DNA of 64,000 nucleotides from JAUVKT01 sp036350795 (GCA_036350795.1 JAZBNV010000035.1:3259-67258), one strand, 5' to 3'; shown: positions 35,836 to 45,134, counted from the stretch's first letter. The notes: generated by a model from the sequence alone, not told the origin. Program-made: numbers and translations.

Positions 35836-36531
35836 TCATTTAATATTTTGAGTAATAGCTGTTATTCCGGCTAAGGTCTTATCCCCAATTATTACCTCAA
35901 CCGGGGTTCCGGCTGGTAAAAAAATATCCACTCTTGAGCCAAATTTTATAAAGCCGATCTCCTCTCCCTGCTCCACCCTGTCTCCCACCCCGGGGTAAGT
36001 TACAATACGTCTAGCTACAGCTCCGGCTATCTGCCTTAGCAGGATTTCCTGCCCTTTTTCGTCCTCGATCACAATTGTAGCTCTTTCATTCAGCTCAGAT
36101 GATTTGGGGTTCCATGCCACCAGGAATTTACCCGGATGGTATTTAAGATATTTTACCCTGCCTGTAACGGGCGACCTGTTGCTGTGCACATTAAATGGCG
36201 ACATAAATATTGAAACCTGCAAGCAGCTTGCCTTAAAATATTCACTTTCGTAGGTTTCTTCTATAACTACAACCTTACCATCGGCTGGAGCCAGAACAGC
36301 TCCGTTCTTCTTCGCTATATTCCGGGCAGGATCCATAAAAAACTGGTAGAAATATGAGAATATCAGGAGTGAAACAAACAAGACTAAAAAATAGCCCGCA
36401 GGTCCGTTTAGTATAAATACAAACAAGAGAATGTCTGCCACCAGTAAAAGGGTAAACACCAATAATAAAGTCCGGTAACCTTCGCGATGTATTTTCATGG
36501 TCTGTAAAGCTAATGAACCTGCAGCAATCAA
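35836..36531 (-). CDS. psd: Phosphatidylserine decarboxylase proenzyme
   Basis: The 231-residue protein makes phosphatidylethanolamine. It has two N-terminal hydrophobic helices (about 18-65), then APADGKVVVIEE, FMSPFNVHSNRSPVTGRVKYLKYHPG (catalytic His region) and the C-terminal FGSRVDIFLP, where cleavage before the Ser of the G-S motif should generate the pyruvoyl group. It is the short psd type found in Bacteroidetes and rhizobia. Its start overlaps the cdsA end by 4 nt. Confidence 0.9.
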   Translation of the reverse strand: MIAAGSLALQTMKIHREGYRTLLLVFTLLLVADILLFVFILNGPAGYFLVLFVSLLIFSYFYQFFMDPARNIAKKNGAVLAPADGKVVVIEETYESEYFKASCLQVSIFMSPFNVHSNRSPVTGRVKYLKYHPGKFLVAWNPKSSELNERATIVIEDEKGQEILLRQIAGAVARRIVTYPGVGDRVEQGEEIGFIKFGSRVDIFLPAGTPVEVIIGDKTLAGITAITQNIK

Positions 36532-37370
36532 CCAAAAAAAGTGATATATAGAAACACAAGTGGAAAGGCAAAGCTAAGCCCATCAAACCTGTCAAGAAAG
36601 CCTCCATGGCCGGGCAAAATATTTCCTGAATCTTTTATCCCTGCATTTCGCTTAAGAAGAGATTCAAAAAGGTCGCCATATGTAGCGCCCACTGTAATGA
36701 TTCCACCAATAATAATCCAGTCAGGCCTGCTTAAAAAAGTGAAGAATCCTGAAATAAGCCAGGCAGCCCCCAGGGTAAATACAAGTCCGCCAAAGAATCC
36801 TTCCCACGATTTTTTAGGAGAAATCCGCTCAAATAAGCGGTGTTTCCCAATAGAAGCACCAACCAGGTAAGCAGCTGAATCGTTAATCCATAGAAGAATA
36901 AAGAATCCGGCCACTATAGCCGGGTTATATATCTCAAATGAATGCCCGAGAAGGGCCCTGCTTCCGGCAAAGCTAAATGAAGCAAAAAGCATCAGTATAT
37001 AGGGTGTTGTTACAAAGAGGATTGAAAAGATAAGCTTTGCAATAGTTACAAAGCTCTCACTTCCTGTATTATAAATCCCGGCCACGGCAAGCATGGGTAT
37101 TATAAGCAGTAGCAACACAAGATATACTTCACTTATTGTACCGGATGCAACAAGGAATGAAATTATGTAAGCAAGACCTGAGAAAGCCAGTCCTGCGAAA
37201 ACAAGCACACGGGGAGTCTTTTCCAGGGTAATATTTTTCAGTTCAAGGTAGGATCCGGAGACAATAACAAGTCCCAGCAGGCCAAAAGTAAGGGGATGGA
37301 TAAATACGCATCCCATCATTACCACAACCAGGGCAATACCAGTAATTGTCCTTATTAAAAGATTGTTCAA
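36528..37370 (-). CDS. cdsA: Phosphatidate cytidylyltransferase
   Basis: The 280-residue integral membrane protein has about eight helices and the CdsA signature near the C-terminus: SPKKSWEGFFGGL (about 183-195) and GDLFESLLKRNAGIKDSGNILPGHGGFLDRFDGL (about 233-266). It makes CDP-diacylglycerol from phosphatidate and CTP, the branch point for pssA. It begins 1 nt after ftsH, so translation is probably coupled. Confidence 0.95.
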   Translation of the reverse strand: MNNLLIRTITGIALVVVMMGCVFIHPLTFGLLGLVIVSGSYLELKNITLEKTPRVLVFAGLAFSGLAYIISFLVASGTISEVYLVLLLLIIPMLAVAGIYNTGSESFVTIAKLIFSILFVTTPYILMLFASFSFAGSRALLGHSFEIYNPAIVAGFFILLWINDSAAYLVGASIGKHRLFERISPKKSWEGFFGGLVFTLGAAWLISGFFTFLSRPDWIIIGGIITVGATYGDLFESLLKRNAGIKDSGNILPGHGGFLDRFDGLSFAFPLVFLYITFFG

Positions 37371-37371
37371 T

Positions 37372-39453
37372 TTACTTCCTTTTCTTGGCTGCAGGTGATT
37401 TCACAGCTGTTTTTGTGACTTCCGCACCGGTAGCTTCTTCACTTTCCCCTGCAGAAGGTTTTACATTATCTGTTGTGTCTTTCTTTGCCTCATCTGCAGC
37501 TTTCTCACCGGCTCTTTTACCAAATACTTTTTCAAGGTCCTCGCTAAAGATTACTTCCCTCTCAAGAAGCAAAGCTGCGAGTTTCTCAAGGCCTTCCCTG
37601 TTCTTATTGAGTACCTTCCTTGCCCTTTCATATGATTCATCAACGATCCTCTTTGCTTCGGCATCGATTAGCTCTGCTGTTTTTTCACTGTAGGGTTTTG
37701 TAAAACCATATTCGTTCTGTCCCGAAGAATCGTAGAAACTCATATTACCTACTTTACTACTCATTCCAAAATATGAAACCATTGCATAGGCCTGTTTGGT
37801 TACTTTTTCGAGGTCGTTAAGGGCACCGGTAGAAATCCGTCCAAACACCATCTCCTCTGCTGCCCTGCCTCCCAGGGCATATGCAAGTTCGTCCAGTATT
37901 TGTTCCTGGGTAGTTAGCGACCTTTCTTCGGGAAGGTACCAGGCTGCACCCAGAGCTCTTCCTCTTGGAATAATTGTAACCTTTACAAGGGGGCTGGCAT
38001 ATTTAAGCAGCCAGCTTACAGTTGCATGTCCTGCCTCGTGGAAGGCAATTGTTCTTTTTTCCTCCTGCGAAATAATCTTATTCTTCCTTTCCAGTCCTCC
38101 TACAATACGATCAACAGCATCCAGGAAATCCTGTTTACCCACTGATTTCTTATTTTTCCTTGCAGCTATAAGAGCAGCCTCATTACATACATTGGCTATA
38201 TCAGCACCTGAGAACCCGGGCGTTTGTTTGGCCAGGAAATCAACATCAAAGTTTTTTGGAAGCTTAATCGGCTTAAGGTGGACCTTGAAAATATCTCTTC
38301 GTTCGTTCAGATCGGGCAGTTCAACATGAATCTGCCGGTCAAATCTGCCTGCTCTCAGAAGAGCCCTGTCGAGCACATCGGCCCTGTTGGTTGCAGCCAG
38401 TATAATTACCCCGATATTTGTACCAAAGCCATCCATCTCCGTAAGCAACTGGTTGAGTGTATTTTCCCTTTCATCATTTGCTCCAAAGTTTGCATTTCTT
38501 CCTCGTGCCCTTCCAACAGCATCAATCTCATCGATAAATACAATACATGGTGCCTTTTCTTTGGCCTGCTTAAAGAGATCCCTGACACGTGAAGCTCCCA
38601 CGCCCACGAACATTTCTACAAAGTCGGAACCTGAGATAGAGAAAAAAGGAACATTTGCTTCGCCTGCCACAGCTTTGGCCATAAGTGTTTTACCTGTTCC
38701 GGGAGGGCCAACAAGCAGAGCGCCCTTGGGTATTTTACCTCCCAGCGAGGTGTATTTCTTGGGATTCTTAAGAAAATCAACTATCTCCATTACTTCTGTC
38801 TTGGCCTCTTCCAATCCGGCCACATCACTGAAGTTAATCTTTACATTGGTATCTTTATCAAAGACCTGGGCCCGTGATTTGCCGACATTGAAAATACTGC
38901 CTGCACCACCGGCGCCTCCTCCTCCGGCCATACGCCTGAAGAAAAACATCCATATTGCAATTATTATTACAAAAGGCAGTATCCACCCAAGGATATCGCC
39001 CATGTAGTTTCTCCTGCTCTCATATGAAGGATGAATCCATTCCTCCGGTGAATACGAGGCTCTTTCCTGTGCCTCATTCAGCTGTTTATCGAAGAGCTCA
39101 ACCGATGCAATATTGTACTGAAATCCTGGTCCCTGGGTAACACTGAAGGGACCGGAAGAAGTAGAAGCCTCAGGGTATCTTCCGGATTCAATAGCCTCCG
39201 GGGTAAGGTATATCTCAGCCTTATCCTTGTTTACAACTACTATTTTCTGGATATCGCGATTTATAATCATCGCCTCAACATCTCCCCATTCGCGGGATTT
39301 TGTAACTCCCCGTCCACCGAACAAGAGGTTAATTATAATCAGACCAAGGAATGCGATTGCAAATATCCAGTTGGTATTGAACTTAGGTTTCTTATCCTGG
39401 CCTTCAGGCTTTTTGCCCTGGCTATTCATATTATTTTTTTCTTTCTCTGCCAT
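37372..39453 (-). CDS. ftsH: ATP-dependent zinc metalloprotease FtsH
   Basis: FtsH degrades misfolded membrane proteins and short-lived regulators. The 693-residue protein has two N-terminal helices flanking a periplasmic domain (about 27-160), an AAA+ module (Walker A GPPGTGKT near 250, Walker B CIVFIDEID, SRH RADVLDRALLRAGRFDRQIHV) and an M41 protease with HEAGHA near 471. A Lys/Glu-rich C-terminal tail (about 640-693) is disordered. It is the second gene of rsfS-ftsH-cdsA-psd-fprA. Confidence 0.97.
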   Translation of the reverse strand: MAEKEKNNMNSQGKKPEGQDKKPKFNTNWIFAIAFLGLIIINLLFGGRGVTKSREWGDVEAMIINRDIQKIVVVNKDKAEIYLTPEAIESGRYPEASTSSGPFSVTQGPGFQYNIASVELFDKQLNEAQERASYSPEEWIHPSYESRRNYMGDILGWILPFVIIIAIWMFFFRRMAGGGGAGGAGSIFNVGKSRAQVFDKDTNVKINFSDVAGLEEAKTEVMEIVDFLKNPKKYTSLGGKIPKGALLVGPPGTGKTLMAKAVAGEANVPFFSISGSDFVEMFVGVGASRVRDLFKQAKEKAPCIVFIDEIDAVGRARGRNANFGANDERENTLNQLLTEMDGFGTNIGVIILAATNRADVLDRALLRAGRFDRQIHVELPDLNERRDIFKVHLKPIKLPKNFDVDFLAKQTPGFSGADIANVCNEAALIAARKNKKSVGKQDFLDAVDRIVGGLERKNKIISQEEKRTIAFHEAGHATVSWLLKYASPLVKVTIIPRGRALGAAWYLPEERSLTTQEQILDELAYALGGRAAEEMVFGRISTGALNDLEKVTKQAYAMVSYFGMSSKVGNMSFYDSSGQNEYGFTKPYSEKTAELIDAEAKRIVDESYERARKVLNKNREGLEKLAALLLEREVIFSEDLEKVFGKRAGEKAADEAKKDTTDNVKPSAGESEEATGAEVTKTAVKSPAAKKRK

Positions 39454-39458
39454 TTCCT

Positions 39459-39836
39459 CTATTTCATTTTCTTATCAACAAGGTTCTCTGTTTCAGCATC
39501 AGCCCATAAACCTTCAAGGTTATAGAGCTTCCTGTATTCTTCAACAAAGATATGAACTATAAGGTTGCTATAATCAAGCAAAACCCAGAAGCAATTATCG
39601 AGCCCCTCCTTGTGAAGTGGTTTCTCCCTGGTTTCTGCCTTCACCTTCCGCATTACAGATTCGGCTATAGCATCCACCTGGGTGGTTGATTGTGCATGGC
39701 AAATAACAAAATAATCACATACCGGATTATTCAACTGCCTCATATCCATTAAAACCACATTATCCCCCTGCTTCTCAAATATTCCCTCAGCCACCGCATC
39801 AAGCAGCTGGGCCGTTTCGTCGCTATTTTCGTTCAT
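39459..39836 (-). CDS. rsfS: Ribosome silencing factor RsfS
   Basis: The 125-residue protein matches RsfS/Iojap: DNVVLMDMRQLNNPVCDYFVICHAQSTTQVDAIAESV and WVLLDYSNLIVHIFVEEYRKLYNLEGLWADA. It binds ribosomal protein uL14 and prevents 30S joining when nutrients are limiting. It is the first gene of the five-gene operon, 5 nt before ftsH, and divergent from birA. Confidence 0.94.
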   Translation of the reverse strand: MNENSDETAQLLDAVAEGIFEKQGDNVVLMDMRQLNNPVCDYFVICHAQSTTQVDAIAESVMRKVKAETREKPLHKEGLDNCFWVLLDYSNLIVHIFVEEYRKLYNLEGLWADAETENLVDKKMK

Positions 39837-39894
39837 TAAATATTTATCTCAATTTAAGTACTAAACCCAACTGCGAAAGTACTAACAATTATCT

Positions 39895-39902
39895 TACTTT
39901 TG
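39895..39902 (+). promoter_or_regulatory. Candidate -7 box for birA
   Basis: TACTTTTG is an exact TAnnTTTG match 99 nt before the birA ATG; no -33 partner is evident. Confidence 0.3.
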
Positions 39903-39920
39903 CTGTTGCGAATTTATGTT

Positions 39921-39936
39921 TACAATAAAGGTGCCA
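39921..39936 (-). promoter_or_regulatory. Sigma54-like element upstream of rsfS-ftsH
   Basis: The minus strand reads TGGCAC-CTTTA-TTGTA: a perfect -24 hexamer and TTG at the right spacing, but GT where RpoN promoters have GC. Predicted start is near 39909, 73 nt before rsfS. No TGTCA half-sites are seen above it. Confidence 0.35.
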
Positions 39937-40001
39937 TTATCCGGAATATATATGCAAGGTACTGAAATAGATGCAATTTACAATATACATTACTGATTAT
40001 C

Positions 40002-40739
40002 ATGTTAATAGGCAGAGACATCAGGTATTATGAAAAAGTGTCATCAACAAATGAACTGGCATCTGAACTATTGGCTAATAATAAGGCCGGTCACGGAACT
40101 GTTATCTCTGCCTCCTACCAGACAGCCGGAAGGGGACAGCGACAGAATAAATGGCATAGCAAAGCCCTCAATAACCTGACTATAAGCATATTAATAAAAC
40201 CCAGGAATATTGAACCGTCTAAACAGTTTTATATATCCATGGTAGTCTCTATAGCTCTTATTGAGGCCTTGCAGGAATATGCCGGCCCTTTCAGGATAAA
40301 ATGGCCAAACGATATTTACTACGAAGGTGACAAAATTGCAGGTATTTTGATTGAACACTCAATAACAGGCCCGGATATCACCGGATCGATATGTGGCATA
40401 GGAGTAAACATAAATGAGACTGACTTTCCGGATTTTCTGCCAAACCCTGTTTCGCTAAAATCGATTAGCGGTAAAGACTATAATATTTCAACTATTATGG
40501 AAAGCATACTTATTCAAATAAACAGCTGGTATGCTATGCTGGAAGATCATAAATTTGACTTTATTAAGTCCAGCTACCTCCGGTATCTTTACAGGTATAA
40601 CGAAGAAGCACGCTTCAGGGCAAAAAACAAAACATTCAGGGGAAGAATCACAGGGATAAACGAAGCGGGGCAATTACTGGTAAAACGAGGCGAAGGTGAA
40701 ACAGTAGCGTACAGCTTTAAGGAGCTTGAGTTCTGTTAG
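40002..40739 (+). CDS. birA: Biotin--[acetyl-CoA-carboxylase] ligase
   Basis: The 245-residue enzyme activates biotin to biotinyl-AMP and attaches it to carboxylase carrier domains. It shows STNELASELL, the biotin-binding loop GRGQRQNKWHS (about 46-56) and KWPNDIYYEGDKIAGILIE (about 105-123), with the C-terminal SH3-like domain. It lacks the N-terminal helix-turn-helix, so it is not a repressor. It converges with the SRPBCC gene, overlapping by 4 nt. Confidence 0.95.
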   Translation: MLIGRDIRYYEKVSSTNELASELLANNKAGHGTVISASYQTAGRGQRQNKWHSKALNNLTISILIKPRNIEPSKQFYISMVVSIALIEALQEYAGPFRIKWPNDIYYEGDKIAGILIEHSITGPDITGSICGIGVNINETDFPDFLPNPVSLKSISGKDYNISTIMESILIQINSWYAMLEDHKFDFIKSSYLRYLYRYNEEARFRAKNKTFRGRITGINEAGQLLVKRGEGETVAYSFKELEFC

Positions 40740-41164
40740 TCAGAGTCGATCCATCCGTCAAAATTCTCCATGCCTGTCACCAATTTTTCAAGAAAATCAT
40801 TAATTGGTTTGGCTGCCATCATCCTTAGCATTGCGTTAAGATCTGCCTTAATGGTAATTTTAACCCTGGTGTCGTATAAATCTATTTCTTTCAGCTGTAC
40901 CCAAAGAAAGAAAGAGGTGTTGTTAAGACCATCGCCTTCATATTTCACCACCTTATTCTCCTCCATATCAACGATCTTAAGTCGTGTTTTTCCTACAGGC
41001 GACACCTCAAACTCACAACTATTCTTTTCAGCCTGCCAGTTTGTTATGCTTTCGCCGGGTAAAAACTGCTGAAAGTTTCTCATATCAGTAATAAAGGCAT
41101 AAACAGGCCTGCCAGCCCGCTTTATTTTTCCTACCCGGGATTCATATTTAGAAAATTCTTCCAT
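40736..41164 (-). CDS. SRPBCC-family (START-like) protein
   Basis: The 142-residue protein has the START/polyketide-cyclase-like pattern: an N-terminal strand-helix (KIKRAGRPVYAFITDMRNFQQFLP), a curved sheet and a long C-terminal helix (LEKLVTGMENFDGWI). The cavity suggests binding of a lipid or small hydrophobic ligand; the ligand is unknown. It lies 6 nt after pyrE, an arrangement common in the phylum. Confidence 0.82.
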   Translation of the reverse strand: MEEFSKYESRVGKIKRAGRPVYAFITDMRNFQQFLPGESITNWQAEKNSCEFEVSPVGKTRLKIVDMEENKVVKYEGDGLNNTSFFLWVQLKEIDLYDTRVKITIKADLNAMLRMMAAKPINDFLEKLVTGMENFDGWIDSD

Positions 41165-41170
41165 AATAAT

Positions 41171-41803
41171 TTATTTACCCCAGTCTGCAGGGTTCAGTCT
41201 CCACTTCTTTAATGTTTCAAGATCTCTCTCCGATACGTAATTATTTGCAACTGCCTGCTCTGCAAGCACATCATAGTTACAAAGAGTGTCGAGTTTACAT
41301 GAGGCATCTTTAAATGCGTCGACCGACTTACTGAAACCATAGGTAAAAATAGCAAGCATCCCCATAACTTCGCAACCTGCCTCCCTGAGGGCTTCTACTG
41401 CAGCAAGACTGCTTCCGCCGGTGGAAATAAGATCTTCGATAACCACAACCCTGTCCCCGCTATTATAAGCGCCTTCTATCTGGTTACCCAGGCCATGTCC
41501 CTTGGCTGTCGACCTTACATAAACAAAAGGGAGACTGAGTGCATCAGCAACCAGAGCCCCTATTGCGATTGCTCCTGTAGCAACTCCGGCAATTACATCC
41601 ACCCCGGGATAGTTCTCCTTTACCTGGTCACAAAAGCTGTCCCTGATATAATTTCTTACCTCGGGATAAGAGAGAGTTTTTCGATTATCGCAATAGATAG
41701 GAGATTTCCAGCCAGAAGCCCATGTAAAAGGATTTGATGGCTCTAATTTAATTGCTTTAATTTGTAGTAGGTATTCGGCGATCTTATTTGAGTAATTATT
41801 CAT
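41171..41803 (-). CDS. pyrE: Orotate phosphoribosyltransferase
   Basis: The 210-residue enzyme joins orotate and PRPP to give OMP in pyrimidine synthesis. It has IYCDNRKTLSYPEVRN, GVATGAIAIGALVADALSLPFVYVR and the PRPP loop VVVIEDLISTGGSS (about 120-133). Its ATG at 41803-41801 overlaps the ATG of the divergent Nudix gene at 41802-41804, so the promoter must lie inside the Nudix coding sequence unless the Nudix gene starts downstream at 41811. Confidence 0.95.
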   Translation of the reverse strand: MNNYSNKIAEYLLQIKAIKLEPSNPFTWASGWKSPIYCDNRKTLSYPEVRNYIRDSFCDQVKENYPGVDVIAGVATGAIAIGALVADALSLPFVYVRSTAKGHGLGNQIEGAYNSGDRVVVIEDLISTGGSSLAAVEALREAGCEVMGMLAIFTYGFSKSVDAFKDASCKLDTLCNYDVLAEQAVANNYVSERDLETLKKWRLNPADWGK

Positions 41804-42434
41804 GCCAGGAATGTATAAAATTTATATAGATAACAGGTTTATAACAATAAGCAGTCAGCCCGACCGAATGCAAAATTACTGCTTATTCCATAAATTCCAT
41901 GACCAAAAAGACCTTTCTGAGATAATAAGCACCTTTTTGTCGGATGAGAATATCGGGTGTTTAAATATTTATTCCTACAAACTGGATCACCTGTGGTATG
42001 TTTTCCAGGAAGAGTTTCATTTTGTTGAGGCTGCAGGTGGGCTGATTACAGATAGCAGGAGGAGCTTATTACTTATAAAGAGATACAATCGCTGGGATGC
42101 ACCGAAAGGTCATTTTGAGCCTGGCGAAAGTCCGGAAGAATGCGCACGCAGGGAAATCCAGGAAGAAACGGGAGTGAAATGCGGAAGGAGGATAAGCGAG
42201 TTAGAACCTACTTACCATATTTACCGGCACACCAAAGATTATTATCTGAAAAAGACCTACTGGTTTCTTTTTACACTGGCAGGTGAGGCTAAAACATCTC
42301 CCCAGCTTGATGAAGGGATTACAGAAGCTAAATGGTTAGATCGCGAAAGCATGTCTGAGATAAGGGATTTTATGTGGCTGTCTGTAAGAGATGTTATTTT
42401 TGAAATATACAGAAAGTACATTAATCACTTATAA
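41802..42434 (+). CDS. Nudix hydrolase
   Basis: The 210-residue protein has the Nudix box GHFEPGESPEECARREIQEE followed by TGV (about 102-124), with the metal-binding Glu residues intact, and an N-terminal extra segment of about 70 residues of unclear fold. Substrates of this subgroup are unknown; nucleotide-diphosphate derivatives are general. Start is ambiguous: ATG at 41802 overlaps the pyrE ATG in reverse, and ATG at 41811 leaves a small gap. It overlaps the convergent coaD by 10 nt. Confidence 0.87.
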   Translation: MPGMYKIYIDNRFITISSQPDRMQNYCLFHKFHDQKDLSEIISTFLSDENIGCLNIYSYKLDHLWYVFQEEFHFVEAAGGLITDSRRSLLLIKRYNRWDAPKGHFEPGESPEECARREIQEETGVKCGRRISELEPTYHIYRHTKDYYLKKTYWFLFTLAGEAKTSPQLDEGITEAKWLDRESMSEIRDFMWLSVRDVIFEIYRKYINHL

Positions 42435-42901
42435 TCATTAATATTTATCCCTTTGGGAATAAATGGCGATGCATCGCCACCGTTTCGTATTACATCTCTC
42501 ACTATTGTGGAATTTATTGGAGTATGCTCGGGGGTGGTAAGCAGCATTACAGAGTCAATTTCAGGATGCATTGCCTTATTCATCTGGGCAATTGCTCTTT
42601 CGTATTCAAAGTCGGCAGCGGTTCTGATACCGCGAAGCAGGTATTTAGCCCCTATCTTCTTTGCAAAGTCCACTGTCAGTCCGTCATAATGAGTTACCGA
42701 TACTTTCGGATATTGCCTGAATATATCCCTGATCATTCTTTCCCTGTTTTCGAGAGAAAAGTAACCATCCTTGAGGGCATTTGAACCAATTGCTATTATT
42801 ATCTCATCAAAGAGAGAGAGACCCCTCAGTACTATTGATTCGTGTCCTCTTGTAAACGGATCGAATGATCCCGGGAAAAGTGCAATTCTTTTTTCTGTCA
42901 T
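42425..42901 (-). CDS. coaD: Phosphopantetheine adenylyltransferase
   Basis: The 158-residue enzyme makes dephospho-CoA from 4'-phosphopantetheine and ATP. It has the nucleotidyltransferase motif PGSFDPFTRGH (TxGH, about 10-20), YLLRGIRTAADFEYE (about 88-102) and the second motif INSTIVRDVIRNGGD (ISSTxVR-like, about 129-143). Length is typical. It starts 13 nt after the APC transporter gene in the lon operon. Confidence 0.95.
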   Translation of the reverse strand: MTEKRIALFPGSFDPFTRGHESIVLRGLSLFDEIIIAIGSNALKDGYFSLENRERMIRDIFRQYPKVSVTHYDGLTVDFAKKIGAKYLLRGIRTAADFEYERAIAQMNKAMHPEIDSVMLLTTPEHTPINSTIVRDVIRNGGDASPFIPKGININDYK

Positions 42902-42914
42902 AGTCTGTATTTTA

Positions 42915-45134
42915 TCAACTTATTTCCTTGTCTTCATTAGCATTAACAAAGAGTATATTACCCAGGTCCTTATAGCCCCTGAATATATCAACTCCCTTAT
43001 CTTTGAGTTCCTCTGCCGTAAACCCGAGTATAGTAAGATCAGCATCAAGCGAGTTCCTGCACACCACTTCCTGAAATTCCCTGTCGGCATTTATCAATTG
43101 AATATTTGAAGCAGATATAGGCAGGCGTCCCGACCTGATCAGCTCCATCAATTCTGTTTTCTTCGACTCAAACTGCTCGTTATTTGCCGATGCAAATATC
43201 TTTATCTCTGCATTCTGCCAGTCGGGGTGACCAAGTATAATGTAAGCCATAAGGATCATCAGGTTTGAATTTTTGAAGTCTGAAGGGCTCAGCCATACAT
43301 GGATTTCTCTTCTGTATCCGAATCCTTTATAGGATGTATTTAAAACACAGACATCAAAACCGGTGGAACTGATGAGCTCGTAATTATCCAGTGGTTCTTC
43401 GAGAGCCTCAGGTTCGGTGCGGGAATATTCAAAAAGAATCATATTGTTCCCTTTCCCTGATATTCCTGATAGCTGGATAACCTGGGCAATAGCAGTTGTG
43501 TATGAAGGACTGATTATCGTATCAAGGTAGACCCTGCTTTTACTACCTGATGAAAGGTTAAGTAGTTTATTAACAGCCTGTTTGGACTCGTGGTTTGTTT
43601 CCTGGTTCAGAAAACCTTTTATATAGTGAATATATGTTCCAAATCCATGCCTGTAAGAGATCCACCTCAGAAGGTCAAAAGCGGTTCGTCTTTTAAACGA
43701 ATCGGATGAAATACAAATTGCAAATGGTCGCCATGATGAATTAAGATCCTCCTTATCGGCCCTTTGTGCAAAAATCTGGAGCTGCCGGCTAAGCTGAAAC
43801 ACCACGCCTCTGAAAAGTTTTGCCAGGCCCCTTCTTCCACTTCCGGTTTTACTTATCATATAGTAAAACAGTGCCATAAGAATAATGGAGACTATTGCAT
43901 AAAATGTATTCATTTTGAACATTAGCCATATAGACAGAAGTGCTCCGATAGCCGATATATACCATCTCGACCTGAAGGTGGGTCTGTAGGATGGATCCGC
44001 GGCAAAGTGTTCAAGAACAGATATCAGGCAGATTGCCCCATAGGTAGCCATAAAGAACATTGATATTATCTGCGCCACAAAGTCAATATCGCCAACAATG
44101 ATAAATATAAGTGCTATTAATATTGTAACCAATGATGAGTTTACCGGCTCATTGGATCTGGGTCGACCCCTGGCAAACCACTTACTTATCTTTTTTGATG
44201 GAAATACACGATCGTTACCCAGTGCCTGCAGGGTACGGGGTGCAACCATAATTGAGCCGAGCGCCGAGGAAAGAGAGGCAGCAGCCAGGCCAATGGGTAT
44301 TATAGGACCCCAGAGAGCAATTTTCCCCATTATAAGCTGATTGCTGTCCATATCCTCCGGGGTAGCCGAAATCGTAAGTTTATAAGCTACAGCAATATAA
44401 ATAAAGAAACCGGCGGCAGTTGCAAGCAAGGTCCCGCGTGGGATTGATTTCTGGGGTTCGCGCAGGTCGCCTGACAGACCCAGTCCGGCGGCCAGACCGG
44501 TAAAAGCAGGAAACACGATCATAAAGACCAGGAAGAAGTTGTCAGGATCAGCAATTCTCTCACCCAGGTTAATCGTTTCCGGCGGCGACTCTCCTTTGCC
44601 TGCGAAAAACAATGCCAGTGATGTAAAAAGCAGGGCAACCACCAAATACAGGAATTTCATTCCCAGGTTAGCTCCCCGTGTAAGGAAAAGAACCGATAGC
44701 AGGGCCATGGTTGGAATACTTATCCATCTCTTATCAGTAATAACAATATCCCACCGATCTGCGACCCAGGTCAGCAAAGGATCGAATGCTTCGGCAAATG
44801 CAATTATATAGAAAGCAACACTTATTGCCTGCGACAGGAAGAGTGCAAGACCTATTGATGCTCCAATATTAATACCAAAGGAGCGTGAAATAATATAGTA
44901 AGCTCCGCCTCCCCGGACTTTTTGATTGGTAGATATTTCTGCAACGGCCATTGCAGTTGGGAATGTAACCAGGTGGCCCAGCAAAATTATGCCAAGTACA
45001 CCGATAAAGCTTACGTTGGCAACAGCATACCCGAACCTGAGGAACAGTATTGCTCCGAGTATTGTTGAAACCGCGGTCATAAAAACCGGTCCTGTGCCAA
45101 AATTGGCTTTTTGTTCCGAAACCAGCTTTGCCAT
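42915..45134 (-). CDS. APC-superfamily transporter (cation-chloride cotransporter/amino-acid permease-like)
   Basis: The 739-residue protein has 12 predicted helices in residues about 15-450: the unwound helix 1 STILGAILFLRFGYAVAN, then AVAEISTNQKVRGGGAYYIISRSFG (the GGAYY block) as in NKCC/KCC cotransporters. A cytosolic C-terminal region of about 290 residues follows, including a universal-stress-like section. Ions or amino acids could be the cargo. It sits 10 nt after lon and before coaD. Confidence 0.82.
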   Translation of the reverse strand: MAKLVSEQKANFGTGPVFMTAVSTILGAILFLRFGYAVANVSFIGVLGIILLGHLVTFPTAMAVAEISTNQKVRGGGAYYIISRSFGINIGASIGLALFLSQAISVAFYIIAFAEAFDPLLTWVADRWDIVITDKRWISIPTMALLSVLFLTRGANLGMKFLYLVVALLFTSLALFFAGKGESPPETINLGERIADPDNFFLVFMIVFPAFTGLAAGLGLSGDLREPQKSIPRGTLLATAAGFFIYIAVAYKLTISATPEDMDSNQLIMGKIALWGPIIPIGLAAASLSSALGSIMVAPRTLQALGNDRVFPSKKISKWFARGRPRSNEPVNSSLVTILIALIFIIVGDIDFVAQIISMFFMATYGAICLISVLEHFAADPSYRPTFRSRWYISAIGALLSIWLMFKMNTFYAIVSIILMALFYYMISKTGSGRRGLAKLFRGVVFQLSRQLQIFAQRADKEDLNSSWRPFAICISSDSFKRRTAFDLLRWISYRHGFGTYIHYIKGFLNQETNHESKQAVNKLLNLSSGSKSRVYLDTIISPSYTTAIAQVIQLSGISGKGNNMILFEYSRTEPEALEEPLDNYELISSTGFDVCVLNTSYKGFGYRREIHVWLSPSDFKNSNLMILMAYIILGHPDWQNAEIKIFASANNEQFESKKTELMELIRSGRLPISASNIQLINADREFQEVVCRNSLDADLTILGFTAEELKDKGVDIFRGYKDLGNILFVNANEDKEIS

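Noticed and set aside
38387..39007. 206-codon antisense frame opposite ftsH
   Set aside because: FtsH is unambiguous on the other strand; the translation has no domain pattern.
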